DNA of 64,000 nucleotides from assembly GCF_004114975.1 (NCBI RefSeq), contig NZ_CP030051.1, positions 4,030,001 through 4,094,000 of the forward strand. The letters are read 5' to 3'. Both the position numbers and the translations under genes were made by a program. Shown piece by piece: positions 31,915 to 40,835 of the stretch. The DNA is from Bradyrhizobium guangdongense (lineage in GTDB: Bacteria > Pseudomonadota > Alphaproteobacteria > Rhizobiales > Xanthobacteraceae). Below the pieces are notes generated by a model that had not been told where the DNA came from, did no database searches, and saw only the letters and a program-made list of their open reading frames with translations. How positions within the stretch are numbered: the stretch's first letter is position 1; each line of letters starts with the position of its first letter.

Positions 31915-32730
31915 TTATTCAGCGAGACCGAGCGCGGCGAGATGGGAAGCGCCCTTGCGAACGTCGTCATGATTGCGCAGTTCGAGAATCAGCCGCGGAT
32001 CGGAATTCAGCCGGCCCAGTGCACGGAACACCGCGACCCACGGGATATTGCCCTCGCCCGGTGCCCAATGCCGGTCGGCGAAGCCGTCGGTGTCCTGCAA
32101 GTGCACATGCGTCAGCATGTCGCCGGCGGTCTCGACGTAATAGTCGACCGGCGGCGCACCCGTGGAGACATGGGCATAATTCGCATGACCGGTGTCGAGC
32201 GAGACGCGGACCTTCCCGCTTTCGAGCGCCTTGGCGAGGCGCACGCGGTCGCGCGGATCCTTGTCCTCGATGTTCTCGATGACGATCTCGCAGCCGATCG
32301 TCTCGGCGCGCGCGATCACCTCGGCCAGTGTCGCCTTGACGCGCTCGACGATGTTGGCGCGGTTATCAGGATAGAGATCGAGATTGTTGTGATCCCAGGT
32401 CGTGAACGGCGAGTGCACCACCATCTGCGTCGCGCCGAGAAATTCAGCTGCCTCGAGACCCTGAAGCAGGCGCTTGGTCACCGCCTGGCGGATCATCGGA
32501 TCATGGCTGTCGATCTTGAAGCCCCAGAACGGGCCGTGAATGCCGAGCCGCCCGGTATGCCCGGAGAGCATCTGCTTGATGTTGCTGGCCGCACTGCGCC
32601 AGTCTCCGTCGAGCAGATCGGCGCGGAAGAAATCCTGGATTTCGAGATCGCGCTGCCGTTCGAGAAGCCAGTCACGGTGGGCGGGGATCGATTTGATGGA
32701 CAGTGCGGCGCCCAACACCGGCTTCGACAT
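31915..32730 (-). CDS. Sugar-phosphate isomerase/epimerase family TIM barrel
   Basis: The 271-residue protein shows the xylose-isomerase-like barrel: IHGPFWGFK, VVHSPFT, EIVIENIEDKD, VRVSLDTGHANY, THVHLQDTDG and LILELRN. Glu/Asp/His residues on successive strands (E in IENIED, D/H in LDTGHAN, H in HVHLQD, E in LELRN) form the expected metal site. ATG 32730 has GGAGC upstream. It is the first gene of the leftward importer operon, 30 bases before the binding protein, so it likely acts on the imported compound. Confidence 0.85.
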   Translation of the reverse strand: MSKPVLGAALSIKSIPAHRDWLLERQRDLEIQDFFRADLLDGDWRSAASNIKQMLSGHTGRLGIHGPFWGFKIDSHDPMIRQAVTKRLLQGLEAAEFLGATQMVVHSPFTTWDHNNLDLYPDNRANIVERVKATLAEVIARAETIGCEIVIENIEDKDPRDRVRLAKALESGKVRVSLDTGHANYAHVSTGAPPVDYYVETAGDMLTHVHLQDTDGFADRHWAPGEGNIPWVAVFRALGRLNSDPRLILELRNHDDVRKGASHLAALGLAE

Positions 32731-33170
32731 GGCTTGCTCCTTCAACGTCGACGATGACGGGAGCAGCGCTAGACCAGTTCAATGACAGGGCGGTGAAATG
32801 GCGGTTCCGCGCACCACGCAAGATGTGGACATCGTGTCGCGCGCATGCATCGTTCCGCGCGTGCAGACGCACGCATTCGCGCGCCGATCAAGCACGATTC
32901 AGTCCGTAGTGATCCGGAATGGAATCCTAACCATCCTTCGCGTACATCGCACGACATCGATCGGCGGCCACTTCCACGGGCATCACCCTCTGATCGCGCA
33001 ACATGGGGTTGGGGGACCACATGGGGCGGGGGATTGAAGGCTGGGGCAAGGTGACGAGGTCCGGACTCCTAGGCACTCCGGACCTCGGAACTTTCATGAT
33101 TGAACGCAATTTCGCGCCGCCGGCTTTGAGCCGCGCGGCGCGAAGTCGTTTCAGTACCTCGTTTACACGC
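32731..33170. other. Intergenic region upstream of the importer operon
   Basis: No gene is seen in these 440 bases. A perfect 10-bp inverted repeat, GAGGTCCGGA (33056-33065) and TCCGGACCTC (33077-33086), with an 11-base loop lies near the end of the DUF1236 gene. It lacks a T-run, so it may be an operator or a weak terminator. The importer promoter should lie between it and 32730. Confidence 0.5.
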
Positions 33171-34457
33171 CTAGCGCGTTTGCGGCTCGAGCGTCACGGT
33201 GCAGTCGCCCTGCCCTTGCGTCGCGACCACGATATCGCCGGCCGCTGCGCCGAGCGGGATCGGAGCGGATGAGCCGCCGCCGGGCATCTGAACCGTCACG
33301 CTCAGCGAATCCGTACGTGCGCTCGAGCCCACCGTCGACGGTTCGACTTCGGTCACGTTGCCCGAGGCGTCGCGACGCATGATCCTGCAATTCACATTGC
33401 TGCCGCCGGCCGCAGCCATGCTCGAGGATGCGCCGCTGCTCATCTGCGCACGGGCCCGAGACGGATCCCGCGGCACCTCGCTGACGATGCGATGCGTCCG
33501 CGGCTCCACGATGACGACGTCATCATCCGTGGCGAAATACTCGTAGTCGCGATATTCGGGCTCGATCGAGACGATCTCGGGCGGCAGCCGATAGAGACGC
33601 ACGCGCGGGGGAATCGTCTCGCCGACCCGGATCGAGATGTTCAGGTTGCGCTCCGGCTCGGCCAGATGCTCGCGGCTCAATCGTTCCGAGATTTGCACCT
33701 GCTTCTCCGACGTCACCCGGGCCTGCTGATTGACCTGCGTGTTGGTCTGAGTGGTCTGGTTGGCTTGATTGGTTTGCGTGCCCGTCGCGGGCGGTGCGCT
33801 CTGCGCGTTGTTGGTCGGGGCCGTCCGGCTGGTGTCGGTTGCGGTGGCCGGCCGGTTGCCTTGCTGCGCGGGCTGTTGCTCCGCAGCGTTCCGCGGCGGC
33901 TGGCTCTGGTTGCGCTCGTTCTGGTTGGTCGCAGCTCCCGTGCGCTCGTTCTGCTGGCCGGCGGGACCGCTCTTGGATTTCTCGGACTCGGCCGTCGATT
34001 TCTGCGGTGCAGACTTGTCCTGCTTCGTCTCGGCGCGGTTCTTGTCGGCGTCATGGCCCGGTTTTGCGCTCTCGGCCTCCCGGTTGCGATCCTTCGACGG
34101 CTCGCGGGATTCCTGTGCCTGCTCCTTCGCATTCGGCGCGTTGCGCTCGGCGGCATTGGTCGGCTGACGCTTGTCCTCGCTGGCCTCATGCTTGGCGCCG
34201 CCCTTCTCCTCGCGGCCCGGACCCTGCAGTTTCTCCTGGGCACCCTGCGCGTGCTCTTGAACACGCTCTTGGGCTCGTTCTTGGCCGCGCTCCTGGACAC
34301 GCTCCTGGGCCGCACCGCCATGCTGCGGCGCCGCGCCTTTTGCCGGTTCCTCGGTCCGTTTCGGCTCGTCCTTCCGCTCCGGCGCCTGCGCATAGGCAAT
34401 GCCGGATGCGAGCATAAGGCCGATGGCCGCGGTCGATAACATCAAGTGCTTACGCAT
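33171..34457 (-). CDS. Secreted DUF1236 protein with a long low-complexity middle (428 aa)
   Basis: A signal peptide (MRKHLMLSTAAIGLMLASGIAYAQ) is followed by about 230 residues of charged and polar low-complexity sequence. These include degenerate QER-x-QE repeats (about residues 50-75) and a QT/NQ-rich stretch near 215-235. A DUF1236 domain follows, with VRLYRLPPEIVSIEPEYRDY and YEYFATDDDVVIVEPRTHRIV. A Cys pair lies at the C-terminus (NCRIMRR, DCTVTLEP). DUF1236 proteins are periplasmic and unexplored. ATG 34457 follows GAGGAGAGG; the EcfG promoter at 34494-34518 lies 37 bases before it. Confidence 0.85.
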   Translation of the reverse strand: MRKHLMLSTAAIGLMLASGIAYAQAPERKDEPKRTEEPAKGAAPQHGGAAQERVQERGQERAQERVQEHAQGAQEKLQGPGREEKGGAKHEASEDKRQPTNAAERNAPNAKEQAQESREPSKDRNREAESAKPGHDADKNRAETKQDKSAPQKSTAESEKSKSGPAGQQNERTGAATNQNERNQSQPPRNAAEQQPAQQGNRPATATDTSRTAPTNNAQSAPPATGTQTNQANQTTQTNTQVNQQARVTSEKQVQISERLSREHLAEPERNLNISIRVGETIPPRVRLYRLPPEIVSIEPEYRDYEYFATDDDVVIVEPRTHRIVSEVPRDPSRARAQMSSGASSSMAAAGGSNVNCRIMRRDASGNVTEVEPSTVGSSARTDSLSVTVQMPGGGSSAPIPLGAAAGDIVVATQGQGDCTVTLEPQTR

Positions 34458-34493
34458 GGTCCCTCTCCTCGACAATTCGCAACAACAGACGCG

Positions 34494-34518
34494 AACGTTC
34501 TGTTGCAGCGAATGTTCC
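34494..34518 (-). promoter_or_regulatory. EcfG (general stress sigma) promoter, perfect match
   Basis: On the minus strand GGAAC (34518-34514), 16 bases, CGTT (34497-34494) match the consensus and spacing exactly. With a transcript start near 34487, the leader to the ATG at 34457 is about 30 bases and includes a strong ribosome site. Confidence 0.7.
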
Positions 34519-34563
34519 TGAGTAGGAACGCCGCTATCCGTTCATGAGAAGTTCAGGTTGCGC

Positions 34564-34947
34564 TTACATTGCGTCCTTCAGCGTCAGCTTCGCGGTGAAG
34601 GTCACGCTGGTCTTGCCGACAAGCGCCATGCCGTCGACCTCGGCGCCCCCCGCCGAGTAGTCACCCGAGAAGCCGCAGGTGACCTCCCTGCCGCCAAAGG
34701 CCAGCGTCTTACCGACGGCTTCGGTATGCTGATTGACGATCATGTCGCCGCGCCACTTGCCGTTCCGGAACGTGTAGCTGCCGGTGTAGTAGAAATAGCT
34801 GTCGCCGCCCATGATGCGCCCGTCGCAGAGCACGACCACGCCGCGCGCCTGTCCGCGCTTGCCGTCACGCATCTCGATGTCGAAGATGTAGAGGCCGTTG
34901 ACGACCTCCGTCTCTTCGCCAGCTTCCGACCCGCCCCCGCCGGACAT
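34564..34947 (-). CDS. GrlR-family regulatory-like protein (127 aa)
   Basis: The core reads NGLYIFDIEMRDGKRGQARGVVVLCDGRIMGGDSYFYYTGSYTF. This matches the beta-barrel of GrlR, which binds and inhibits the GrlA activator of enteropathogen type III secretion. Rhizobial members exist without GrlA and their role is unknown. ATG 34947 follows GGGAG; an in-frame TTG at 34965 would add 6 residues. It lies between the DUF1236 gene and nadE on the same strand; there is no secretion-system gene nearby. Confidence 0.72.
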   Translation of the reverse strand: MSGGGGSEAGEETEVVNGLYIFDIEMRDGKRGQARGVVVLCDGRIMGGDSYFYYTGSYTFRNGKWRGDMIVNQHTEAVGKTLAFGGREVTCGFSGDYSAGGAEVDGMALVGKTSVTFTAKLTLKDAM

Positions 34948-34983
34948 CAGATCATCTCCCGACAATCGCGATCGCCCATACCA

Positions 34984-37017
34984 TCAGCCCGGCACGTTCC
35001 GCTCGAGATCCTCGAGCCAGGCCGCCGCGCTGGAGTCCGACGGCGCACGCCAGTCGCCGCGCGGCGAGAGCGAGCCGCCGGCGGAGACCTTCGGTCCGTT
35101 CGGCATCGCCGAGCGCTTGAACTGGCTGAAGGCGAAGAAGCGACGCAGGAACACCTCGAGCCAGCGGCGGATCTCGGCCAGATTATATGCCTTGCGCTTG
35201 TCCGCCGGGAACGCCGGCGGCCATTCACCGCTGGCGATGTCCTTCCAGGCATGCAGCGCCATGAAGGCGATCTTGGACGGCCTTAAGCCGAAGCGCAGCG
35301 TGTAGAACAGATTGAAGTCCTGCAGCTCATAGGGCCCGACCGAGGCCTCCGTGCTCTGCGGCTTCTCGCCCGGCTCGGCCGGAACCAGCTCCGGCGAGAT
35401 CTCCGCCGACAGGATCGAGGCCAGCGTCCCGTTCACGTCGCCGCTGAACTGCTTTGAGGCGATCACCCAGCGGATCAGGTGCTGGATCAGCGTCTTCGGC
35501 ACGCCCGCATTGACATTGTAGTGCGCCATCTGGTCGCCCACGCCGTAGGTGCACCAGCCGAGCGCGAGCTCGGAGAGATCGCCGGTGCCGATGACGATGC
35601 CGCCATGATGATTGGCCAGCCGAAACAGATAGTCCGTGCGCAGGCCCGCCTGCACGTTCTCGAAGGTGACGTCGTAGACCTTCTCGCCCGTGCCGAAGGG
35701 ATGGCCGATGTCCTTCAGCATCTGCGTCGCGGTGGTGCGGATGTCGAGCTCCTGACCGGTCGTCTTGAGCGCCTTCATCAGCGCGAGCGCGTTGGTCTTG
35801 CTCTCGCTGCCGGTGGCAAAGCCCGGCATGGTGTAGGCAAGGATGTTCTCGCGCGGCAGGCCGAGCAGATCGACGGCCTTGGCGGCGACGATCAGCGCGT
35901 GGGTGGAATCGAGGCCGCCGGAGACGCCGATCACGACACGCTTGGTGCCGGTCGCGCGCATGCGCTGCACGAGGCCGGCGACCTGGATGTTGTAGGCTTC
36001 GTAGCAATCCTGCTCGAGCAGGCTTTCATCGCTCGGCACGAACGGAAAGCGCTCGATCTTGCGCAGGAAACCGATGTCGGTGGCCGGCGGCTTCAGCGCG
36101 AAGCTGATCTTGCGGAAATTGCCTTCGCGCTGCCGGCGATTGTCGTCGAACGTGCCCATCAGGGCGCGCTCCTGCCGGAGCAGGTCGAGATCGACGTCGG
36201 CATAGGTGACCTGACCGCCCTGGCGGAACCGCTCGCCCTCGGCGAGGAGCACGCCGTTCTCATAGATCGAGGTCTGGCCGTCCCAGGCGAGATCGGTGGT
36301 GGATTCGCCCGCGCCGGCAGCCGAATAGACATAGGCCGCGAGGCAGCGCGCCGAGCTCGACTGGCACAGCAGCGCACGCGAGCGCGCCCGGCCGATCGTG
36401 ATCGGACTGCCCGACAGGTTGATCAGCACAGTGGCGCCGGCGAGCGCGAGCTCCGAGGCCGGCGTCACAGGGATCCACATGTCCTCGCAGATCTCGACGC
36501 CAATGGTCAGGCCAGGGACGTCGTCGGCTGCGAACAGCAAGTCGGTCCCGAACGGCGCGTTGAACTTGCCGATGCGGATGGCCTCGCCCGCAATGCCGGC
36601 GCCTGAGGCGAAATGGCGTCCTTCGTAGAATTCACGATAGGTCGGCAGATAGCTCTTGGGCACGACGCCGAGCACGTTGCCGCGATGGATGACGACGGCA
36701 CAATTGTAGATCCTGACGCCGAAGCGCAGCGGCGCGCCGACGATCAGGACGGTCATGAGCGCCGCGGAGGCCTCAGTGATCGTGACAAGGGCCCGCTCGA
36801 CCGCGTCGAGCAGCGGGTCCTGCTTCACCAGATCCTCGATCGCGTAGCCGGACAGGCACAGCTCCGGAAATACGGCAACCGCCACCGCCTGGTCATGGCA
36901 GGCGCCCGCCGCCGCCAGAACGGCCTTCGCATTGGCAGTAGGATCGGCCACATGAGACGTGGTGACGCAGGCCGCGACGCGCGCAAATCCGTGGGCGTAG
37001 ATCGAGTGGAAACTCAT
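34984..37017 (-). CDS. nadE: Glutamine-dependent NAD(+) synthetase
   Basis: The 677-residue enzyme has an N-terminal nitrilase-type glutaminase (residues 1-280), with Glu in FPELCLSGY, Lys in VPKSYLPTYREFYEGRHF and Cys in GVEICEDMWIP as the triad. The C-terminal ATP-pyrophosphatase synthase domain has GVSGGLDSTHAL (about 375-386) and GTGDLSELALGWCTYG. It amidates deamido-NAD using ammonia from glutamine. ATG 37017 was chosen as the family start (MSFHSIYAHGFARVAACV); the upstream extension is noise. pncA, another NAD gene, lies 1.3 kb away. Confidence 0.96.
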   Translation of the reverse strand: MSFHSIYAHGFARVAACVTTSHVADPTANAKAVLAAAGACHDQAVAVAVFPELCLSGYAIEDLVKQDPLLDAVERALVTITEASAALMTVLIVGAPLRFGVRIYNCAVVIHRGNVLGVVPKSYLPTYREFYEGRHFASGAGIAGEAIRIGKFNAPFGTDLLFAADDVPGLTIGVEICEDMWIPVTPASELALAGATVLINLSGSPITIGRARSRALLCQSSSARCLAAYVYSAAGAGESTTDLAWDGQTSIYENGVLLAEGERFRQGGQVTYADVDLDLLRQERALMGTFDDNRRQREGNFRKISFALKPPATDIGFLRKIERFPFVPSDESLLEQDCYEAYNIQVAGLVQRMRATGTKRVVIGVSGGLDSTHALIVAAKAVDLLGLPRENILAYTMPGFATGSESKTNALALMKALKTTGQELDIRTTATQMLKDIGHPFGTGEKVYDVTFENVQAGLRTDYLFRLANHHGGIVIGTGDLSELALGWCTYGVGDQMAHYNVNAGVPKTLIQHLIRWVIASKQFSGDVNGTLASILSAEISPELVPAEPGEKPQSTEASVGPYELQDFNLFYTLRFGLRPSKIAFMALHAWKDIASGEWPPAFPADKRKAYNLAEIRRWLEVFLRRFFAFSQFKRSAMPNGPKVSAGGSLSPRGDWRAPSDSSAAAWLEDLERNVPG

Positions 37018-37146
37018 CGAGCAGAGGACCCTTAAATTCTGTTGGAGCTGCCGGCTCCGGACTCTATTTAGCCCATCGCCATGGCCACGTGCAGGCCATC
37101 CGCGATCATGCATAACGGATTTGCAGCCTCGCCGGTCCTTTCGACC

Positions 37147-38265
37147 TCAGGCGCTGCGCGCCAGCACGCTGGGCTGGTCGTCGCGCAGCCATTCGGCGAT
37201 CCGGGGCCATGCGTGGGCGTGCGTCCTCGCACCCATGAACAAGCCGAGATGGTTGCTGGGTTCGGATGCCGCGGCAACGAGGGCCGACGGCGTGCCGAGA
37301 AGGCTGGCCGTCGCAAGCGCCTGCGTGGCCGGCACGACGTCGTCGTCGAGCCCGGCCAGCAGGAAGACCGGCGCCTTGACATCTTTCAGGTCGATCACGC
37401 GGCCGAGCGCCGTGAAATTGCCGGAGGCGATGCGGTTCTCCCGGAAGATCCAGTTGACGATCTGGAGATAGTAGGTGCCGGGCAGATTGAGCGTCTCGGC
37501 GTTCCAGCGGTCGAATCGCGCGAGCAGGGCCGCGCCCTCCTCGTCCGACAGGTCTCTCTGCAGCGCCACGGCGATGTCATCGCGGTCAGGCGCCTTCGAC
37601 CAGACATGCAGCATCTCGTCGCCGCTGACATTGCCGCCGCCGCGCGCGACGAGCTGATCGTAGACCATCTCGGGCGCGCTGCGGGCAAGTTGCGACAGCC
37701 GCGACTCGACCGAGAGATCGACGGGTGCCCCGACCAGAACCAGCCGCCGCACCTTGGCCGGAAACCGCGCCGCATACAGCAGTGACAGCCAGCCGCCCTG
37801 GCACAGGCCGACCAGATCGACGGGAGCGCCGATCTCGTCGACGGCGACATTGAGATCGCCGAGATAGCTGTCGATCGAGAGATGACGCATCTCGGGCGAG
37901 GCCGAGCGCCAATCCGTGAGATAGATCCGGTCGATGCCGCCACGTTGCAGCGACTGCACCACGCTGTGGCCGGGTGCGAAATCGGCGATCTGGGCCCGAT
38001 GCAGCGCATAGGGCGCGCAGACCAGCGCCGGCTGGCCGGTTCGCGCCCGCGAGCAATCGCGCAGACGCATGGTGGCCAGCTCGAGGGCTACGCTGGCGGG
38101 CGTGGTCCAGGGGAGCTCGCCCTCGCCCTGCTCTTTGGAGCCGCGTTCCAGCCACCAGAAGCAGGCGTCCATGGCAAGCCGTGCCGCTGCAAACGGCCAC
38201 AACAAGGGGGCCTCGGGCGCATGCCCCTTTTCACCTGGCGGCTTTCCGGTCTTCTCCGCCATCAT
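37147..38265 (-). CDS. Alpha/beta hydrolase, PHA-synthase-like with cysteine nucleophile
   Basis: The 372-residue protein has an alpha/beta hydrolase fold. The nucleophile elbow is GLCQGG (about residue 155) with Cys where lipases have Ser, as in polyhydroxyalkanoate synthases (G-x-C-x-G). Asp in LLAGLDDDVVP and His in SNHLGLFMG complete a possible triad. It is shorter than class I PhaC (about 590 residues) and lacks its N-terminal domain, so synthase activity is uncertain; a depolymerase or thioesterase role is possible. It lies between nadE and pncA. ATG 38265 or 38262 fits. Confidence 0.75.
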   Translation of the reverse strand: MMAEKTGKPPGEKGHAPEAPLLWPFAAARLAMDACFWWLERGSKEQGEGELPWTTPASVALELATMRLRDCSRARTGQPALVCAPYALHRAQIADFAPGHSVVQSLQRGGIDRIYLTDWRSASPEMRHLSIDSYLGDLNVAVDEIGAPVDLVGLCQGGWLSLLYAARFPAKVRRLVLVGAPVDLSVESRLSQLARSAPEMVYDQLVARGGGNVSGDEMLHVWSKAPDRDDIAVALQRDLSDEEGAALLARFDRWNAETLNLPGTYYLQIVNWIFRENRIASGNFTALGRVIDLKDVKAPVFLLAGLDDDVVPATQALATASLLGTPSALVAAASEPSNHLGLFMGARTHAHAWPRIAEWLRDDQPSVLARSA

Positions 38266-38278
38266 GACCGCATCATCC

Positions 38279-38905
38279 TCATAGGAATGCCTCCAGGCTG
38301 ACGGCGGAAATGTCGAGCTCCCTGAAGCTGCGATGGGTCGCCGCGACCGAGCCGTCGAGATCGATCCCACGACAGGCGTCCTCGATCACGGCAACCTCGA
38401 AGCCCGCCTTGCGCGCATCCTCCGCGGAAAAGCGGACGCAAAAATCGAGCGCGAGGCCGGCGACGAAAACGGTGTTCAATTCGCGTTCGCGCAGATAACC
38501 CAGCAGGCCTGTCGGCGTTCTCTTGTCATTCTCGAACAGCGCCGAATAGGAATCGATGCCGCGACGAAACCCTTTGCGCACCACAAGGCTCGCCCGCCTG
38601 ACGTCCAGATCCCTATGGAATTCGGCCCCGGCCGTGCCCTGGACGCAATGGGTCGGCCAGAGCACCTGGGTGCCGTAACCGAGCTCGATGGTCTGGAACG
38701 GCTGCTTGCCCGCATGGTTCGACGCGAATGAGACGTGGTCGCCCGGATGCCAGTCCTGCGTCAGCACCACATTGGCGAATTTTTGGGCGATCCGGTTGAT
38801 CGCGGGGACGACCTTCTCGCCGCCGGGAACGGCAAGCGCCCCACCTGTGCAAAAATCGTTCTGCACGTCGATCACCAGCAGCACGTCGCGGTCGGATATC
38901 TTCAT
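38279..38905 (-). CDS. pncA: Nicotinamidase (PncA)
   Basis: The 208-residue enzyme hydrolyses nicotinamide to nicotinate for NAD salvage. Motifs: VIDVQNDFCTGGAL (catalytic Asp), DWHPGDHVSFASNH (metal Asp/His), WPTHCVQGTAG, RKGFRRGIDSYSA and VAGLALDFCV (catalytic Cys). The start at 38905 aligns with family members; an in-frame ATG at 38917 (adding MDPA) is equally possible. It is leftward and 13 bases from the hydrolase gene, so the two may be co-transcribed. Confidence 0.93.
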   Translation of the reverse strand: MKISDRDVLLVIDVQNDFCTGGALAVPGGEKVVPAINRIAQKFANVVLTQDWHPGDHVSFASNHAGKQPFQTIELGYGTQVLWPTHCVQGTAGAEFHRDLDVRRASLVVRKGFRRGIDSYSALFENDKRTPTGLLGYLRERELNTVFVAGLALDFCVRFSAEDARKAGFEVAVIEDACRGIDLDGSVAATHRSFRELDISAVSLEAFL

Positions 38906-39154
38906 TGCAGGGTCCATGTCATCCGCGCGGCGCACCCGCGGCAGGCCGCTCTTGCCAGTGTCGATCTTCCGGCGCCGCTTCGCAACCGCCCGCGATCCAG
39001 GCCGGCCAATCCCTCCATGCAACGCTTTGGACTGGTCCGTGTTGACTAGCCGCACCCAAGGACGGATTCTCCGATGCCCGTATCGTACGGATCGGGGCGA
39101 AGGAGTGGAGGATAAGGGTTCCCGTGACTGCGTGGCCACGGTGACCCATTGGTC

Positions 39155-40123
39155 ATGAATATCGGCAAGACAGGAAACATTCTTCTCGCCGATATCGGCG
39201 GCACCAATGCGCGGTTCGCCCTGAGCAATGGCGAGCAGATCGGGCGCATCGACTATGTCAAGGTCGCCGATCATCCGACGGTCCGAGAAGCCATCGCCGA
39301 CGTGCTGCGGCGGGCCGACAGCGAGAAGCCGGTGCGGGCCGTGCTGGCTGTGGCTGGTCCCGTCACCAACAACCGCTGCGTCATGACCAACAGCCCATGG
39401 GTGATCGACGGGAACGAGCTTCAGCCGGCGCTCGGCTTCGACAGCGTCCACGTGCTAAATGATTTCGAGGTGGTGGCCTGGTCCCTGCCCGCCTTGCAGC
39501 CGGCCGACCTGATCCCGCTCGGCGGCCAGGACGGCATGCAAGGAGAACCGCTGCTCGTCGTCGGGCCGGGGACCGGTTTTGGCGTCTCCTGCCTGGTCGA
39601 GCGCCATGGCTCCCGGCTCGCCGTCGTCACGGAGGCCGGTCACGCGACCCTTCCGGCGGAGAACGAACGCGAGGAGCGCGTGATCGCATCGATGCGCCGG
39701 CGCTTCGGCCACGTCTCCATCGAGCGCGGCGCCCTCTCCGGCTCCGGGCTGCAATCGCTCTACGAAGCGCTGGCCGAAGTCGATGAAGCCCAGGTGCCGC
39801 AACGCGATGCGGCGGGTATCACCAAGGCGGCGCTGGACGGGAGTTGCGAACTCAGCCGCGCGACGCTGGAGATGTTTTGCGCCATCCTCGGCTCGGTCGC
39901 CGGCAATCTCGCAGTAACCTTCGGTGCCAGAGGCGGCGTCTACATCGCCGGCGGGATCGTGCCGCGCTTTCCGGAATTCCTCGCCGCCTCCGCGTTTCGC
40001 GCGCGGTTCGAGGCCAAGGGACGCTTCCAGGATTATCTGCGCAACATTCCGACGCGTCTCGTCACCAAGCCGGACGCGAGCTTCGTCGGCCTGAAGATGT
40101 TTGCCGACCACATTGCGGATTGA
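39155..40123 (+). CDS. glk: Glucokinase
   Basis: The 322-residue kinase of the bacterial Glk family shows LLADIGGTNARFAL (phosphate-binding loop), VAGPVTNNRCVMTNSPWVI, LNDFEVVAWSLPAL (catalytic Asp), VVGPGTGFGVS and EAGHATLPAENERE; the C-terminus has VYIAGGIVPRF. It phosphorylates glucose with ATP. ATG 39155 is preferred to the TTG at 39149. No clear ribosome site precedes it. It is transcribed away from pncA. Confidence 0.94.
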   Translation: MNIGKTGNILLADIGGTNARFALSNGEQIGRIDYVKVADHPTVREAIADVLRRADSEKPVRAVLAVAGPVTNNRCVMTNSPWVIDGNELQPALGFDSVHVLNDFEVVAWSLPALQPADLIPLGGQDGMQGEPLLVVGPGTGFGVSCLVERHGSRLAVVTEAGHATLPAENEREERVIASMRRRFGHVSIERGALSGSGLQSLYEALAEVDEAQVPQRDAAGITKAALDGSCELSRATLEMFCAILGSVAGNLAVTFGARGGVYIAGGIVPRFPEFLAASAFRARFEAKGRFQDYLRNIPTRLVTKPDASFVGLKMFADHIAD

Positions 40124-40266
40124 GCGCCTTCCGCCCCTCGCAGCACCCGGCCGGCGAATTCACAGTGATCGCGGCCAATCCGCGGTTCCATGAACAATCG
40201 CGCTTGCCCGCCGGCCTGCAATGGGAAACAATTCGCGCGTGTGTGGCGTGAGTACGGGGGCGTGAC

Positions 40267-40470
40267 ATGCGTAAGCAGGATGTGGGCTTCGATTATCATC
40301 GCTATCACCGGCTATTGACCGAGGCGGACGACGACGACAAGCGCATGGCGCTGATCGAGCTCTTGATCGAGGAAAAGGCCCGGGACCGGCTGGCTGCCCA
40401 GCGTGCCTCGGACCGCGCGGCCATGACCGCCCACACCATCGCGACGGTGCTGCGAGCCGGCCGCAACTAA
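40267..40470 (+). CDS. Small conserved helical protein (67 aa)
   Basis: The sequence MRKQDVGFDYHRYHRLLTEA, followed by KRMALIELLIEEKARDRLAAQRASDRAA, forms two charged helices. I recognise this layout from Bradyrhizobium small proteins but know no function. It is soluble and 140 bases after glk on the same strand. Confidence 0.65.
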   Translation: MRKQDVGFDYHRYHRLLTEADDDDKRMALIELLIEEKARDRLAAQRASDRAAMTAHTIATVLRAGRN

Positions 40471-40611
40471 GACTTGCAGAGTCTCTCGCTCGGCGCCGCC
40501 AATCGGCTACGATTGCGGTTCCGTTAAGGATCCCTGGCAATCCTGTGTCAAACTTTTTGCACTAAGAGTTCCCCTCACCTGATGCAATTCAGGATCAACA
40601 CAAAGGGGGGA

Positions 40612-40773
40612 ATGAACATGAGCACGATTTCGCTCGCCGAAATGCCGGCGGCCGTCAGCACCAAGTCGGGCGACTATTCTTTCAAAGCCATTGTCATCTT
40701 CTGCAGCATGGGGCTTCTCGCCTCGATCAGCCTGATGGCGCACGGCATCGATCTCAGCGCCGGCCTGATGTAA
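40612..40773 (+). CDS. Small one-helix membrane protein (53 aa)
   Basis: ATG 40612 follows AAGGGGGG by a few bases; a second ATG at 40618 is possible. A polar N-terminus (AEMPAAVSTKSGDYS) is followed by one helix (FKAIVIFCSMGLLASISLMA). A strong bidirectional terminator follows 24 bases after the stop. Function unknown. Confidence 0.6.
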   Translation: MNMSTISLAEMPAAVSTKSGDYSFKAIVIFCSMGLLASISLMAHGIDLSAGLM

Positions 40774-40796
40774 GACACGGACCGATCTTTCGTCCC

Positions 40797-40827
40797 AAAT
40801 GGCCGCCCCTTTTCGGGCGGCCATTTT
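40797..40827. terminator. Bidirectional rho-independent terminator
   Basis: AAATGGCCGCCC (40797-40808) and GGGCGGCCATTT (40815-40826) are perfect 12-bp inverses around a 6-base loop, with T-runs on both strands. It separates the rightward membrane protein from the leftward response regulator. Confidence 0.85.
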
Positions 40828-40835
40828 CGTTGATG

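Noticed and set aside
29326..32757. A rightward open frame of about 1,140 codons opposite the importer ATPase, binding protein and isomerase
   Set aside because: Antisense shadow of three overlapping leftward genes; no motif, signal or ribosome site, and codon pattern mirrors the sense genes.
33056..33086. Perfect 10-bp inverted repeat considered as a terminator
   Set aside because: No T-run follows on either strand, so it was noted only in the intergenic entry.
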